From Beta vulgaris subsp. vulgaris (lineage: Eukaryota > Streptophyta > Magnoliopsida > Caryophyllales > Amaranthaceae), in NCBI RefSeq assembly GCF_026745355.1, contig NC_079207.1:9727556-9791555 (forward strand): 64,000 nt of DNA. The letters are read 5' to 3'. A program made the translations under genes and the position numbers. Under the pieces are notes generated by a model that saw only the letters and a list, made by a program, of their open reading frames with translations, was not told the origin of the DNA and made no database searches. This document shows, in pieces, positions 22,885 to 34,538 of this stretch (positions are counted from its first letter, which is position 1; each line of letters starts with the position of its first letter).

Positions 22885-25654
22885 ATGCGGTCAATATGGT
22901 TAATTCGGAATATTTCTTATGCAAACTACGTTAGAATGATATACTTTCTCATCAATAGGTGTTTGATTTAGCAAATACAAGGAGGTTGCTTTGTATTCCT
23001 CAATCTAGTTCATTGTAGTTTCTTCGAAAACGAATTTGATTTGATCTTGTCTCATTATATCTTGTTTTTCTTTAATACGTACAATAGATGTCGTTTGACC
23101 TTCAATTAATGAATTTCTCTTTCAATTTTTATTTTAAGATTTCTTGTTAAAAGAAGATGGTTTGAACCTGTTGCATTTAATTTGAACTTGTCCAAAATGG
23201 AGATTGTTGCATTTAATTTGAAACAGAGGAAGTAATAGATATAGATAGAATGTACTCCCTTTGTTTTTTTCTTATCCTTCCTACTTAGAATCTTGCACAA
23301 TTAAAGAAAGGAGGATTCTTGCACATGCGTGAGATCTGATTTATTAAACAATTTAAAAAGAAATAGTACTACAATGCAAGTGGTTCCTTTATGTTTATAT
23401 TTATATCTATATTTATATTTATATTTATACTTATACTTATACTTATACTTATACACTTATACTTATACACTTATACTTATACTTATACTTGTACACTTAT
23501 ACTTATACTTATACTTATACTTATACTTATACTTATACTTATACTTATACTTATACTTATACTTATACTTATACTTATACTTATACTTATACTTATACTT
23601 ATACTTATACTTATACTTATACTTATACTATACTTATACCTATACTTATACCTATACTTATACCTATACTTATACCTATACTTATACCTATACTTATACC
23701 TATACTTATACCTATACTTATACCTATACTATACCTATACCTATACCTATACCTATACCTATACCTATACCTATACCTATACCTATACCTATACCTATAC
23801 CTATACCTATACCTATACCTATACCTATACCTATACCTATACCTATACCTATACCTATACCTATACCTATACTTATACTTATACTTATACTTATACTTAT
23901 ACTTATACTTATACTTATACTTATACTTATACTTATACTTATACTTACTTATACTTATACTTATACTTATACTTATACTTATACTTATACTATATTATAC
24001 TTATACTTATACTTATACTTATACTTATATTTATACTTATACTTATACTTATACTTATACTTATACTTATACTTATACTTATACTTATACTTATATCTAT
24101 ATTTATATCTATATTTATACTTATACTTATACTTATACTTATACTTGTACTTGTACTTATACTTGTACTTATACTTGTACTTATACTTGTACTTATACTT
24201 ATACTTATACTTATACTTATACTTACTAGCTTTTTATGCACGCGATGCGTGCGATGACATTTTTAGGCCTAATTATTACTAAGTAGTAAACAGAAAGAAA
24301 ATGCAAGTTCGTATTTAAGTTTACCTCCTTTTTGTGAATAAGATTTTTTAAAATACAATCAAATAGTATTTAAAAACACTTTAATAAATAAGTATAAGTA
24401 ATTAAATTGCATTTGTAACTACTTTTTGGTTGACTTTAACTAATTTTCTTGAAAATCCACGCACACTCATCAGCCCAGTCAACTTCAAATATGTAATCAA
24501 CGGTGTGGAACTGATTAATCTCCATGATCTTACTTGGTGGATATAAATTAGTGAAGAGTGAGATTAAATTGGTGAAGAGTGAGAGTGAACTGAAGTACCA
24601 TCAGACAAAAAAAAAAAACAATGCTCCAACTATTCATTCTCTCTCTCCTCTCGGCCTAAAAATTTCAGTACATTTCTAACTATTCATTCTCTCTCTCCTC
24701 TCACTACAGATCTACAACCTATATTTTCAAGGAACCTAGTTCACCCAGTTCATCAAAGTATGCAATATACAATAACAAAATCAGGAAATTTTCGAACAAC
24801 ATCAAAGAAATACAGTAGATTTTAAGTCAACGTCAAAGAACAACATAAAAAAATCAAGCATTTCAATTCAAGCCTCATGAAGCAGTATTAATTGGGTCGA
24901 TTTTGTAACAAAAGAAAGGTAGTTTCTTAAATCATGGATTTCAATAATTTGTAACCAAAAAGTATAATGCAATTTCAGTTTTTTTTTTCTCCTTTTCTGA
25001 ATGTTAACACTTTGAGTTTCAATTATATATGAAATAAAATTTTAAATTTTTCATACACAATCTAATTTTGCATGAAATGGTCATTTTAATTTTTCTCCTT
25101 TTCTAAATTCTAACACTTTGAGTTTGAATTATATTTGAAATGAAATTTTAAGTTTTTCATACACAATCTACTTTAGCATGAAATAGTCATTTTTAATTTT
25201 TCTCCTTTTTTAAATTTTAACACTTTGAGTTTCAAGTATATTTGAAATGAAATTTTAAAATTTTCATACACAATATGATATCGCAAATTAATGTAATTTT
25301 ATTTTTCTGAAAATGGATTTTTGGAAAAGTTGTTGGCAAAAAGGGGGTCTGATGCTTCAGTTTCTGATTTCCTTTCTCTATTTCTATTTTCTTTTTCCTT
25401 TTTCGCTTCGTTTTCTTTTTACTCCTTTTGGCTTTTGTTGTACTCTCCGGTTTTCTTTTTTTTGTTGTTTTGTTTTCTTTTTCCTTTTTATTTTCTCCCA
25501 CTTTTTACTTCTTTTATTTTTACTTTTTCAATTTTCTTTCATTTTCTTTTATTCATACTTTATACTTTTTGCAAAAATATTCTTAATCCTTGTTTTTGAG
25601 AGGAAGCAGTTTTTAGAGCCAAGTTATTATTCACCTCTCTTGATTGAGAATAGT
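22885..25654. repeat. 2.8-kb tandem duplication, copy B
   Basis: Starts at the same ATGCGGTCAATATGG as copy A and matches it almost base for base outside the arrays. Differences: the ~175-bp block occurs only once (left of the array), the hexamer array is longer, and the Helitron continues past the homology limit into its full 5' part. Confidence 0.88.
23391..24225 (+). repeat. (TTATAC)n hexamer array B with CTATAC block
   Basis: About 139 hexamers in ordered blocks: TTATAC, then an alternating TTATAC/CTATAC dimer block (about 23632-23730), then pure CTATAC (about 23730-23870), then TTATAC again, TTATAT/CTATAT, and TTGTAC/TTATAC alternation. It touches the Helitron end directly at 24226. Confidence 0.95.
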
Positions 25655-26412
25655 ATTTACGGTACGAGAGTAGAAACCCCCTTTGACTGAACATGGATAT
25701 TTTGCAAAAGTTTTCGGACAAAAATTTTATATTGGAATTTTAATAAAAAAGAACTAAAATTGTTACTTTTTATCAGTGTCTAAATAAATCAAATTTCATA
25801 CACATCTTGTTTTCTGATTTTATATGAAAAAATGAATCAAATTATATAAAAGCCCTGCTCAACTAATTGCTATTATCCATTTTTTCAACTACATAACAAT
25901 CGACTAATGTGAAATAACTTTGAAGATTAGAAGAATTATGTACCTGTTTGAAAGTTCGAAAATCGCCGGGACGAATGTGTGATATGACTGTCAAAATCTT
26001 ATGTTTTTCTCAAATTTGTGTTTATAAATAATTTTTGTGAGTATGTAATTGTGATTGGTTTTTGAGAACAATGATTTGTAAGTGAATTTTGTGAATGTTT
26101 TAATTTGTATGTATTGACGTTCTACTATATTAGTTTTAGTTTGTAAGTTAATTTTTAGTTTTTTGTAAAGTTTCTGATCATGTGAATGATTTTCGTGATT
26201 TCTTCAACGTGATTTTCTCAATTTTTTGAGTGATTTGTAAAGTTTCCTGATATAAGTGATTTGTGAGTGATGTTGAAATTTAATTTCCGGTGGCTTTTTT
26301 GAACCCCCATTTTGGTATTGATATTATTTTTGTAATTTAGAAAGGGAAGGGGGCAAAATAGTCAGTTCAAAAGAGGACACCATAGGTCCCCCCTTCCCTT
26401 ATGTAATAGAGA
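24226..26412 (-). mobile_element. Complete non-autonomous Helitron, 2.19 kb
   Basis: On the minus strand it starts after A (26413) with TCTCTATTACATAAGGGAAG and ends with a perfect hairpin GCACGC-ATC-GCGTGC (24238-24252), a short spacer, CTAG (24229-24226) and then T. The 5' start matches that of the small Helitron at 3315. It has no Rep/helicase frame. It contains a triplicated ~130-bp block based on CACTTTGAGTTT...TTTTCATACACAATC (about 24990-25275) and T-rich low complexity. Confidence 0.82.
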
Positions 26413-26649
26413 TAATAATAAATCCAAAAAGAAGGAGTACTAAAAGCACAACTTTACATAACTTTACACTTGAGACAAAAATAAAGGAGGGAAAACAACG
26501 AAATTTTGTACGGTAACGAAAATAAAAATTTTGGTTTCCCTCCAAACTAAAAATTTTAGAAATCTCAACTACATATACCCCCTCAACTCATCCCATACCA
26601 CTTGTTGACTTGTAAGAAAAAAAATACATAAAGATTTTTTAAAAAAAAA

Positions 26650-27571
26650 ATGACATCATTGCCATTAGAGGCCTTAGGGCTTGATGAAAGTGTAGAAGGT
26701 GAAGCATATTGCCTTGTAGTATATGTTCAACAGCCACATCACGGGCCTAGACTTAGCAATGAAAATCTTCCATTGCGGGCGAAGAAGAAAGCTGCACAAA
26801 AGTTCAACGTCACCACAAGGACCATTTACAACATTTGGAAAAAAGTCATGAATCAGGTAGCTCAAGGACACACTTTTTCATGGCTGTAGTTGCAAGACCA
26901 AGGTGGAACCAAGATGTTTCTTGAGCATTCAACGGGAAGATTGGCATATGGCCTTTCACAAAACAAGTTCCACCACAAAAATCATCAGATAATAGGCCTA
27001 GGAGAACTCTAGAAACAACAAAACCCATTTATGCAATAACAAAAGATGTGAATAGAGACATGTTGGTAAACAAAAACCATGCCTGCTATCAGGGAGAAAT
27101 GGTCAATGACCTTAGCAAGGTCATATATATACAACAAGATAATACACCACGTCACATAACCAATGATGATCCAATATTTCAACAACATATACTACTACAT
27201 GGATTTGATTTTAGGTTGGTACAACAACCACCAAATAGCTCAGACGTGAATATTTTGGATTTGGGTTACTTTAGAGTTCTTCAAACATTGCAATACAGAA
27301 AATCACCAAGAAAAATTAACCAACTAGTTGCTGTTGTTAATGAGTCATGGGAAGAACCACATCCAAAGACTCTAAGTATCAATGTATGGATGTCACTTCA
27401 ATTATAACTAAATGAAGTTATCAAGGTTTGTGGAAATAGTGAATATGATGAAGCCCATGCAAAGAAGTCACAGCTTGAAGATTTAGGACTGCTGCCAGAA
27501 GAAGTTGGTCCATCTGTTGAAGATGTTCATAAAGCAATTCAATTTATTGCTGAACATATGAATGGCAATTG
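26650..27571 (+). pseudogene. Plant mariner-like (MLE) transposase remnant
   Basis: Relic of a Tc1/mariner transposase, the enzyme type that can mobilise Stowaway MITEs. 26650-26880 gives the N-terminal helix-turn-helix part with the AAQKFNVTTRTIYNIWKK motif. 27060-27405 gives the catalytic core with VIYIQQDNTPRH (second catalytic Asp) and LVQQPPNSSDVNILDLGYF (third catalytic Asp region; PPNSPDLNxLDLGFF in active relatives). The C-terminus continues in frame after a TAA at 27406-27408, as LNEVIKVCGNSEYDEA, to the final stop at 27569-27571. The middle part with the first catalytic Asp is lost or out of frame. Inactive. Confidence 0.8.
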
Positions 27572-27589
27572 AACAGCTTCAAAGTGAAA

Positions 27590-28930
27590 AATAATATGAG
27601 CAGATTCAAAGTGAGAAAGCAAACAAAAACAAACATTCACATTCATTTGAATCATGTTCATTGAGAAACAGAGAAAATTACTCCCTCGAGAAAATAATAT
27701 GAGCAGCAGCAAAACAAAGAAAGCAAAACAAGAAAATAACATGAAAATAATATGAGCAGATTCAAAGTGAGAAAGCAAACAAAAACAGACATTCACATTC
27801 ATTTCAATCATGTTCATTGAGAAACAGAGAAACACACTCCCTCGAAAAAAAAATTACTCCCTCGAAATAATAATATGAGCAGCAGCAAAATAGAGAAAGC
27901 AAAATAATAAAATAACATGAAAATATGAGCAAATTCAAAGTGAGAAAGCAAACAAAAAATAAACATTTACACATTCATTTGAATCATGTTCATTGAGGAA
28001 CAGAGAAACACACTCCCTTGAAAAAAATAGAAAAAACCATACTCCCTCGAAAAAATAATATGAGCAGCAACAAACACAAAGAAAGCAAAACAAGAAAATA
28101 ACGTGAAAATAATATGAGCAGATTCAAAGTGAGAAAGCAAACAAAAAAATAAACATTCACACATTCATTTGAATCATGTTCATTGAGAAACAAAGAAACA
28201 CACTCCCTCGAAAAAAAACAGAAAAAACCGTACTCCCTCGAAAAAATAATATGAGCCACAACAAAACAAAGAAAGCAAAACAAGAAAATAACATGAAAAT
28301 GATATGAGCAGATTCAAAGTGAGAAAGCAAACAAAAACTAAACATTCACACATTCATTTGAATCATGTTTATTGAGAAATAGAGAAACACACTCCCTAAA
28401 AAAAAACAGAAAAAACCGTACTCCCTCTAAAAGCAAAACAAAGAAAGCAAAACAAGATAATAACATGAAAATAATATGAGCAGATTCAAAGTGAGAAAGC
28501 AAGCAAAAGATAAACATTCACACATTCATTTGAATCACGTTCATTGAGAAATAAAGAAACACATTCCCTCGAAAAAAACAGAAAAAACCATACTCCCTCA
28601 AAAAGCAAAACAAAGAAAGCAAAACAAGAAAATAACATGAAAATAATATGAGCAGATTCAAAGTGAGAAAGCAAACAAAAAATAAACATTCACACATTCA
28701 TTTGAATGATGTTCATTGAGAAACACACTCCTTCGAAAAAAACAGAAAAAACAATACTCCCTCGAAAAAATAATATGACCAACAAAACGAATATAAAATA
28801 ATATGAGAAACAAAATGAATAAAAAATAATATGAGCAGAAAAAAACACAGGAAAAACATGAAAAAAACATGAACATAATATGTGCAGCAGCAAAACAGAT
28901 ACAACAAAAACATAAGTTCATCATGCATGT
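27590..28930. repeat. Seven-copy tandem repeat, ~155-190 bp unit
   Basis: Marker GAGCAGATTCAAAGTGAGAAA recurs at about 27598, 27754, 27927 (variant), 28116, 28306, 28478 and 28650, so the unit length is 156-190 bp. Each unit also contains CATTCATTTGAATCATGTTC and one or two ACTCCCTCGAAAAAA words. Length differences come from presence or absence of a 20-30 bp AAACAGAAAAAACC segment. Minus-strand frames rich in F/L/S are repeat artefacts. Confidence 0.9.
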
Positions 28931-28951
28931 CAGAGTAACACGAAAGCCCTG

Positions 28952-29630
28952 AGATCATTCGGTATTCCTCTTTATTTTGTTTAGTTTAATGAATTCTTTT
29001 ACTTTGATTATGTTTATTGAGTTTAATATTATCATGAGTGAGTAGACTTTTTCTAGGCTTAGAGAGGGAAGCCATGTTTATACCTTTTTTTTTTATTGTG
29101 GTTTAGAGTTCTTCATTATTTGGATTGAATTAGAATAATTCCTATTGATTTGTTATGCTTGTTTAATTCATGTAATTGCGCAATATCATGAGTTATGTTT
29201 AGATAATAAGAATTAGAATCGAAAGATCATATTCATTAGAGGCTTGTTACAATAGGTAAATTTGATTATGTTGAGCGACCGTACTGGCATATGTTAATCT
29301 AAGAGTTGTTAATGCCTGACCAAGGATTAACGAAATACTCTATTTATTCGAACCTCAATCCAAGTATTGAACTATATTGTATGATTAAATTGGTATAAGC
29401 ATGGTGGACCGATCAATTGCCCTAGGTTTTTAATTATTTGATAAACTTACATCATTTTGTGTTCTAGTTGATTCTAGTTTAGTTATTAATTCTTCAATCA
29501 ATTTCTCTCGTGAAGTAGTTATATAATTGAGCATAAATCTATAGAACTTCTCTCCCTATGGATCGACCCGTATTTGTCAGTTTCTGCTAAACAGACACCG
29601 TGCACTTGCGGTATATTTTAAAATCCATCA
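28952..29630 (+). repeat. 5' LTR, left-truncated
   Basis: Ends in ...AAATCCATCA six bases before the primer site. Its first ~75 bases match the 3' LTR at 34439-34515. The expected LTR start (TGATATGCCATAATT, seen at 33591) is missing; the seven-copy tandem repeat array ends next to this point. Confidence 0.75.
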
Positions 29631-29636
29631 AGTTTT

Positions 29637-29654
29637 TGGCGCCGTTGCCGGGGA
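29637..29654 (+). other. Primer binding site complementary to tRNA-Asp
   Basis: TGGCGCCGTTGCCGGGGA is the complement of the 3' end of plant tRNA-Asp, the primer used by Athila-like elements. It lies directly after the 5' LTR. Confidence 0.9.
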
Positions 29655-29768
29655 GACAGCTAGTTTCTATAGCTTTTTGATTAATTATTTGAACTAATTC
29701 TGTTGTCTTATTGGAACTTCAAGTTCCAATTGAGGCCATCTCACTGCACATTTTTCTTTGTTTCTTTT

Positions 29769-30880
29769 ATGCCCAAGTCTAAAAGAACACGTACTCCAGT
29801 TCCAACTGATCCTGATCTTGAGAAAACCCTCCGGCAACTCAAGAAGACACAAAATAAGAAAAAGCATTCTGCTAATCAGGGAAAAACCACAGATGAACCA
29901 ACATAACCAATCATGCCTCCTAAGTCATTGAAGTCTTATGGGGTACCTTCTACTGACAATGTTCCCACAGGTCCTACTATGCCTGATATACAGGCAGCCA
30001 ACTTCGAAATCAAGCCTGCTCTCATTAATATGATCCAACAGAATCAGTTTGGCGGGCATCCATCTGAAGACCCTGCAAATCATTTACAACGGTTTCAACA
30101 ACTCTGTCGTACCGTTAAGCACCAAGGGGTCACTCCTGATCAGTTGAAGGTCATGGTCTTCGAATTTTCGTTAAAGGGTAAGGCACAAAAATGGCTAAAC
30201 GATGTTAATGAAACTGAGTGGAGTGCTTTATCTGAAGCATTCTTGAAAGAGTATTACCCTCCTACCAAGACTGCAGAAATCAGACATAAACTTGCTACTT
30301 TCCAACAAGAACTCGATGAAACACTGAAGGAAGCATGGGATAGGTTCAAGGACCTACAGAGAGAATGCCCACACCACCATCTTGACAAGTGGTTCATCAC
30401 CCAAGCATTCTATAATGGTCTATCAAGAGTACAATTGATTCATCTGCAGGGGGTGTCTTCCTAGATAAGGAGGTGGATGAAGGGTATAATTTTCTGGCCA
30501 ACTTAGCAGCGAATGATCATAGTTCTTCCAGGACTATTACAAAGAAAAAGTTAGATGCAGATGGATATGCCCTGTTGTCTTCACAAGTAGCCCAGTTGAG
30601 CATAAAGATGGATTCCCTTAAATGATCACAGTCCAATACTCCTCCTATGAGTATTAATGTGATATCGTCTATGGCTCCTATTACCTCTTCCTACTGTAAG
30701 GTGTGTGGTGTTCAAGGCCAATTTGGTCATGATGGTTGCTACAATCACGCTGACGAATCAAATGACGCATGCAAATGTTTTTCAGCAGAGACCTCCACAT
30801 AACCCATACTCTAACACATACAACCCAAGTTGGAGAGATCATCCTAATTTTTCCTACAAGAACAACAATGTTAAGAATCC
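29769..30880 (+). pseudogene. Broken gag of the Ty3/gypsy element
   Basis: Nucleocapsid/capsid polyprotein. Starts MPKSKRTRTPVPTDP, is stopped by TAA at 29904-29906, and reopens in the same frame at 29913. It contains a retrotransposon gag domain (FGGHPSEDPANHLQRFQQLC, FSLKGKAQKWLNDV, LKEYYPPTKTAEIR). A stop and frame change near 30462 follow, then YNFLANLAANDHSS and a zinc-knuckle-like CKVCGVQGQFGHDGC (about 30695-30740). Several further stops. Not functional. Confidence 0.85.
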
Positions 30881-31453
30881 TCAACCTCCACCATAATCTT
30901 CCTACCAACCACCACATGCTGCTAGACAACAATACTATCAAGGGGCTACTCAGAACCCTCCTCCTGGTTTCATTAGGCCTTCACCCCAAGGCTATCAGCA
31001 ACAAGCTTCTCAGAATGCCAGCTCTCAAGAGCCTACTATGTCTGATCTAATGAAAATGATGGTTTCTATGCAGAAAAATCATGAGGAAAGCATCAAGGAG
31101 TTGAAGAAAACTACCAAACACTTGGGGACTCAACTTTCTCAGGTGGCCGAAAATAATGCATAGAGGCAACCACATCACCTGCCGGGGCAACCCATCCCCA
31201 AGGAGACTGTCAATGCCGTTACACTTCATAGCGGGCACTGTTCATGATGCTCTTCCCATGTCCATTGATGATTCTGCTCCTAGAAAGGAGAAGGAGGTGG
31301 TAGAGGAAGAAGCAGAGAAGAGTTCGATGTCTGAGGTCGAACTAGCTAAGGAAGATCAGACAGGAAAGCGAAAGGAAAAGGTTTAGGAAACGCATATTTC
31401 ACCAAGGCTACCTTTTCCCCATAGGATGCAGAAGTCGAAGGTCGATCAGCAAC

Positions 31454-31850
31454 TTGGTAAGTTCATTCTTGACTATGGTCAAGAACCTTGAGGTAACAAT
31501 TCCTTTTACTGAACTTATTTCTCAAGTGCTTGTTTATGCTAAGTTTTTGAAAGACATGATTTCTAAAAAGAAAAACTTTAGTGGGGTGGATCGAGTCGCT
31601 CTAACTAAAGCGTGTAGTGTTGTTTTACAAAAAAGAACCCCACCTAAGTTAAAGGATCCTGGTAGTTTTTCCATCCCATTGTCATGTAGGTGCATTATTT
31701 GTAGATAAGGCATTGTGTGATTTAGGTGCATCTGTGTCTGTCATGCCTTTGTTTGCTTGTAAGAAACTGAATATGGGAGCACTTAAGTGCACTCAAATTA
31801 CCTATGCACCTGAGGTATCATGCCTAATTGCAAGCCATAGTGGCAGTCTT
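31454..31850 (+). pseudogene. Broken retropepsin of the Ty3/gypsy element
   Basis: The first frame gives YAKFLKDMISKKKNFSGVDR and PPKLKDPGSFSIP. After a frame change near 31690 the active-site stretch ALCDLGASVSVMPL appears (DLGAS corresponds to the DTGA/DSGA catalytic loop). The chain breaks off soon after the KKLNMGALKC segment and the RT region never follows, so the element is a gag-pro derivative with an internal deletion. Confidence 0.82.
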
Positions 31851-31899
31851 TTAAGGAGGAAAATGTTTGATAAGGGGGGAACTCATTGCCAAACCCTTC

Positions 31900-33590
31900 C
31901 GATTTGAGATTAAGGAGGTAATATGGTCGTGCGGGACCTTTATAACCAGCGTTGTGCGGGAGGCAACCCATAGTTTTTTTCTTATCTCTTTTTTTTATTT
32001 TTTTATTCCATTTTACAGAGTGAGATAGCGGGAGAGTACTAACGATAATTTATCCTTTGAGCATCGTCCTATAGTTCATCTTGCGGCACTGAGGACATTG
32101 CCACGTTCAGCTTTGGGGAGGATTTTTGTATGTATTTTCTCTCTCTTTTACTCCTTTTAGTGTAGATTTTTTGCTTTCTTAGGAGATTTTTTGCTTTCAA
32201 AAAAAAAAACAATATTGCTGAAAAAATACCAAAAATACGATTTGACTGATTGGTTGATTGTTCCCTGTGCCCATGATGTTCTTTGAAAGTATATTTGGGC
32301 TCTTTATCTAGATAGCTGGGCACTTGAGATTGTGATGCTGGAATGTGAACTTTAAATGCCTTGACTTTAAGTGAGTTTTGACGATAACGCGCTTATCTTA
32401 ACTGCATGCTTGAACTGGTTAGACTGTAAGGATTCATTATTGCCCATGTATTTATTTCTATATCCATTCCGTTCCTGGTGTTAGTTCCTCATTGGCTGAC
32501 TGATCTTGACTTTGACAACGTACTTATTAATATCTGATGACTTATGGCAATTGCTATGATGAGTTTTTTTGTCTGATTCTCGAGCCTCATAGTGATTTTT
32601 TATTGATATACTATTATCCTCATTAGCCCCGCTGAGTCTAATGACTATTTCATGTTACTAAACCTCCTTACATGCCCATGACCCTTATTTTGATATTAAT
32701 CTCAAGCCTAGCTTGGGGGAGCATCTGTCTAAGTTAGTATCTGAAATGGTTTTTATGAGTTACTTTGGATGGAGATGATTGTATTTTTTAAGGTTCAAAG
32801 TTCGAAAAAAAAAGAATAAGCAAAGTGAAATAAATGTGATTGTTGGATCGAAAAGATGCAAAGAAAAACAAAAGAAAGATTGAAAAAATGAACAAAAGGT
32901 TAAAAATTCTTTCCTTCACAATTGCTTGCAAAGAAAAAACTTCATTACACTGCTTCAAGGATGGGTTTATTGAAAATTTTGTTAATTCATAGAGTTATGA
33001 CATTGTTATTGCCTGTCTTTTAGTTGATGCTTCTAGTGACTTTTGCTCCCCCATTCTTGGGTTTTTCCAACACATTTCCTATACATATTCCCTACCTTTA
33101 CCTAAGTCCCATTACAACCCTAAAAAAGTCCTCTTGAGCTTATGTTTACATTGTTTATTGGATTATTAATGTCTAGTCAGTTTGTCAAGGTTAAAGAGTA
33201 CGTTCGCTACTTGAGTCGACATGATTAGGATGATTGGCGTTATTACCTTTCTAAACACATGAGAGTGTGAGTGAGAAGGGTTGTTATGGTTGGGATGGTA
33301 AGTGATCGGGCACCTCTGTTGCCTGCCACAAAAGCGTTGAGAGGAGTGACATCCTAGTGAGTGCCTTTTCGAGATTTGCATGTCATAAGGCAACCTCATT
33401 TGATTGCTTGTTTGGACGATTGGTGGATAGAGTAATCTGAACAGCTGAACTTGAATTTTGCTTGCTTGAACAGTTCTTAGTTATGAAAATATTTTGAACT
33501 GTGATTTTCTTATCAGAGGGGTGAGGCAATTATTTCCATGTTCATGTTTTGTTCACTTGAGGACAAGCAAAGGTTTAACTTGGGGGATTT
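31900..33590 (+). other. Retrotransposon 3' non-coding region with polypurine tract
   Basis: Contains the GTCGTGCGGGAC and GTGCGGGAGGCAACCCAT phrases typical of the untranslated region downstream of the coding part in Athila/Tat elements. It ends with ACTTGGGGGA (33579-33587) a few bases before the 3' LTR, which is a good polypurine-tract candidate. No credible gene. Confidence 0.65.
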
Positions 33591-34519
33591 TGATATGCCA
33601 TAATTATATATAGTTTTTAGATGCATTTTGATTGCATTTAGAACTCCTTTTAGAGCATTTAGGTGCATAATAGCATGAATTACTTAAGTTGTGCTTTACT
33701 ACTCTCCGTTTGCGTGTTTTGATGATTTTCAGGTTATTTTGATGCAAATTGATTATGATTACCTAAGATCAAGCCTATTAATCATTGAACATGAAGATTC
33801 TTGCACAAGGATCACAATGCATCATTTTGGGACAATTTCGAGTTAGAATGAAGCAAAGAGTTAGTGAAAGAGGTGTCAAAACTGACACTTGTTCACTATT
33901 TTGACCATAACTTTTGATATAAACATGATAATCAAGAAATTCCAGTTTATGGGTTGGAAACTAGACTTCAACGACTTTCCAATGATAGGTCACAGACTCA
34001 CACGCCCCAATCCGACTTCTGGTTTGAGAGATAAAGCCTTCGCAAGTTGACGCAAAATCGCAGTTTTTCCGCCCGATCGTGCGAAATGAAATTTTTACCA
34101 GGATGCAAGGCATGTTAGCCCGGTCACCCGGGCGAGAAAGGAGCCAAAATCGCTTGCGTGCCCGACCATGCAGATTCGCCCGGTTGACCGGGCGGATTTT
34201 CCTTTTTGTCGTAGAAGTTGAATCACCGTCGCCCGACCGGGCCGTTTTCCGGGACGGTTATTTTTTCTTTTTTTGGCCGACTTTGTAAAAAGTATAAATA
34301 GGTTTTTAGTATATTCGATTAGACTATTTTATTTTCTACGTTTTCAGGGCTAAACACTTAGTTTTTCTCTCTATAGTTTTGTATGAACTTTTACCTTTGA
34401 AGATTATAGAGATCGTTGATTTCATTTTCATTGTTCCTCGATCATTCGGTATTCCTCTTTACTTTGTTTAACTTAATGAATTATTTTACTTTAATTATGT
34501 TTATTGAGTTTATTTTATG
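33591..34519 (+). repeat. 3' LTR, right-truncated
   Basis: Starts TGATATGCCATAATTATATA. The middle has GC-rich CCCGGTCACCCGGGCG-type palindromes (34100-34260), and a TATA-like GTATAAATAGG at 34291-34301 could be the LTR promoter. Homology to the 5' LTR stops at about 34515, shortly before the MULE. Confidence 0.78.
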
Positions 34520-34538
34520 CCCAAAAAGTTATAAATTA

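Larger units (their letters stand above)
28952..34519 (+). mobile_element. Truncated Athila/Tat-type Ty3/gypsy retrotransposon without RT
   Basis: Order: partial 5' LTR (28952-29630), tRNA-Asp primer site, broken gag, broken protease, non-coding 3' region, polypurine tract, and partial 3' LTR (33591-34519). The LTR copies share GATCATTCGGTATTCCTCTT and following sequence (28952 onward and 34439 onward). No reverse transcriptase, RNase H or integrase is present: after the protease the sequence jumps to the 3' region. The 5' LTR lacks its start and the 3' LTR lacks its end, so both outer ends are lost. Confidence 0.85.

Noticed and set aside
20517..24282. Very long open frames (up to 317 codons) encoding LYLYLY, ILILIL or TYTYTY
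   Set aside because: They are translations of the hexamer arrays; all frames are open because the repeat has no stop words. No domain and no gene structure.
27590..28930. CRISPR-like array
   Set aside because: Repeats are long, variable in length and without unique spacers, and the genome is eukaryotic.
27539..28958. Eight minus-strand frames with similar F/L/S-rich products
   Set aside because: They repeat with the ~170-bp unit and reflect the tandem array, not a protein family.
34079..34288. 69-codon frame in the GC-rich part of the 3' LTR
   Set aside because: It lies in the LTR over CCCGGGCG-type palindromes and has no homology I recognise.
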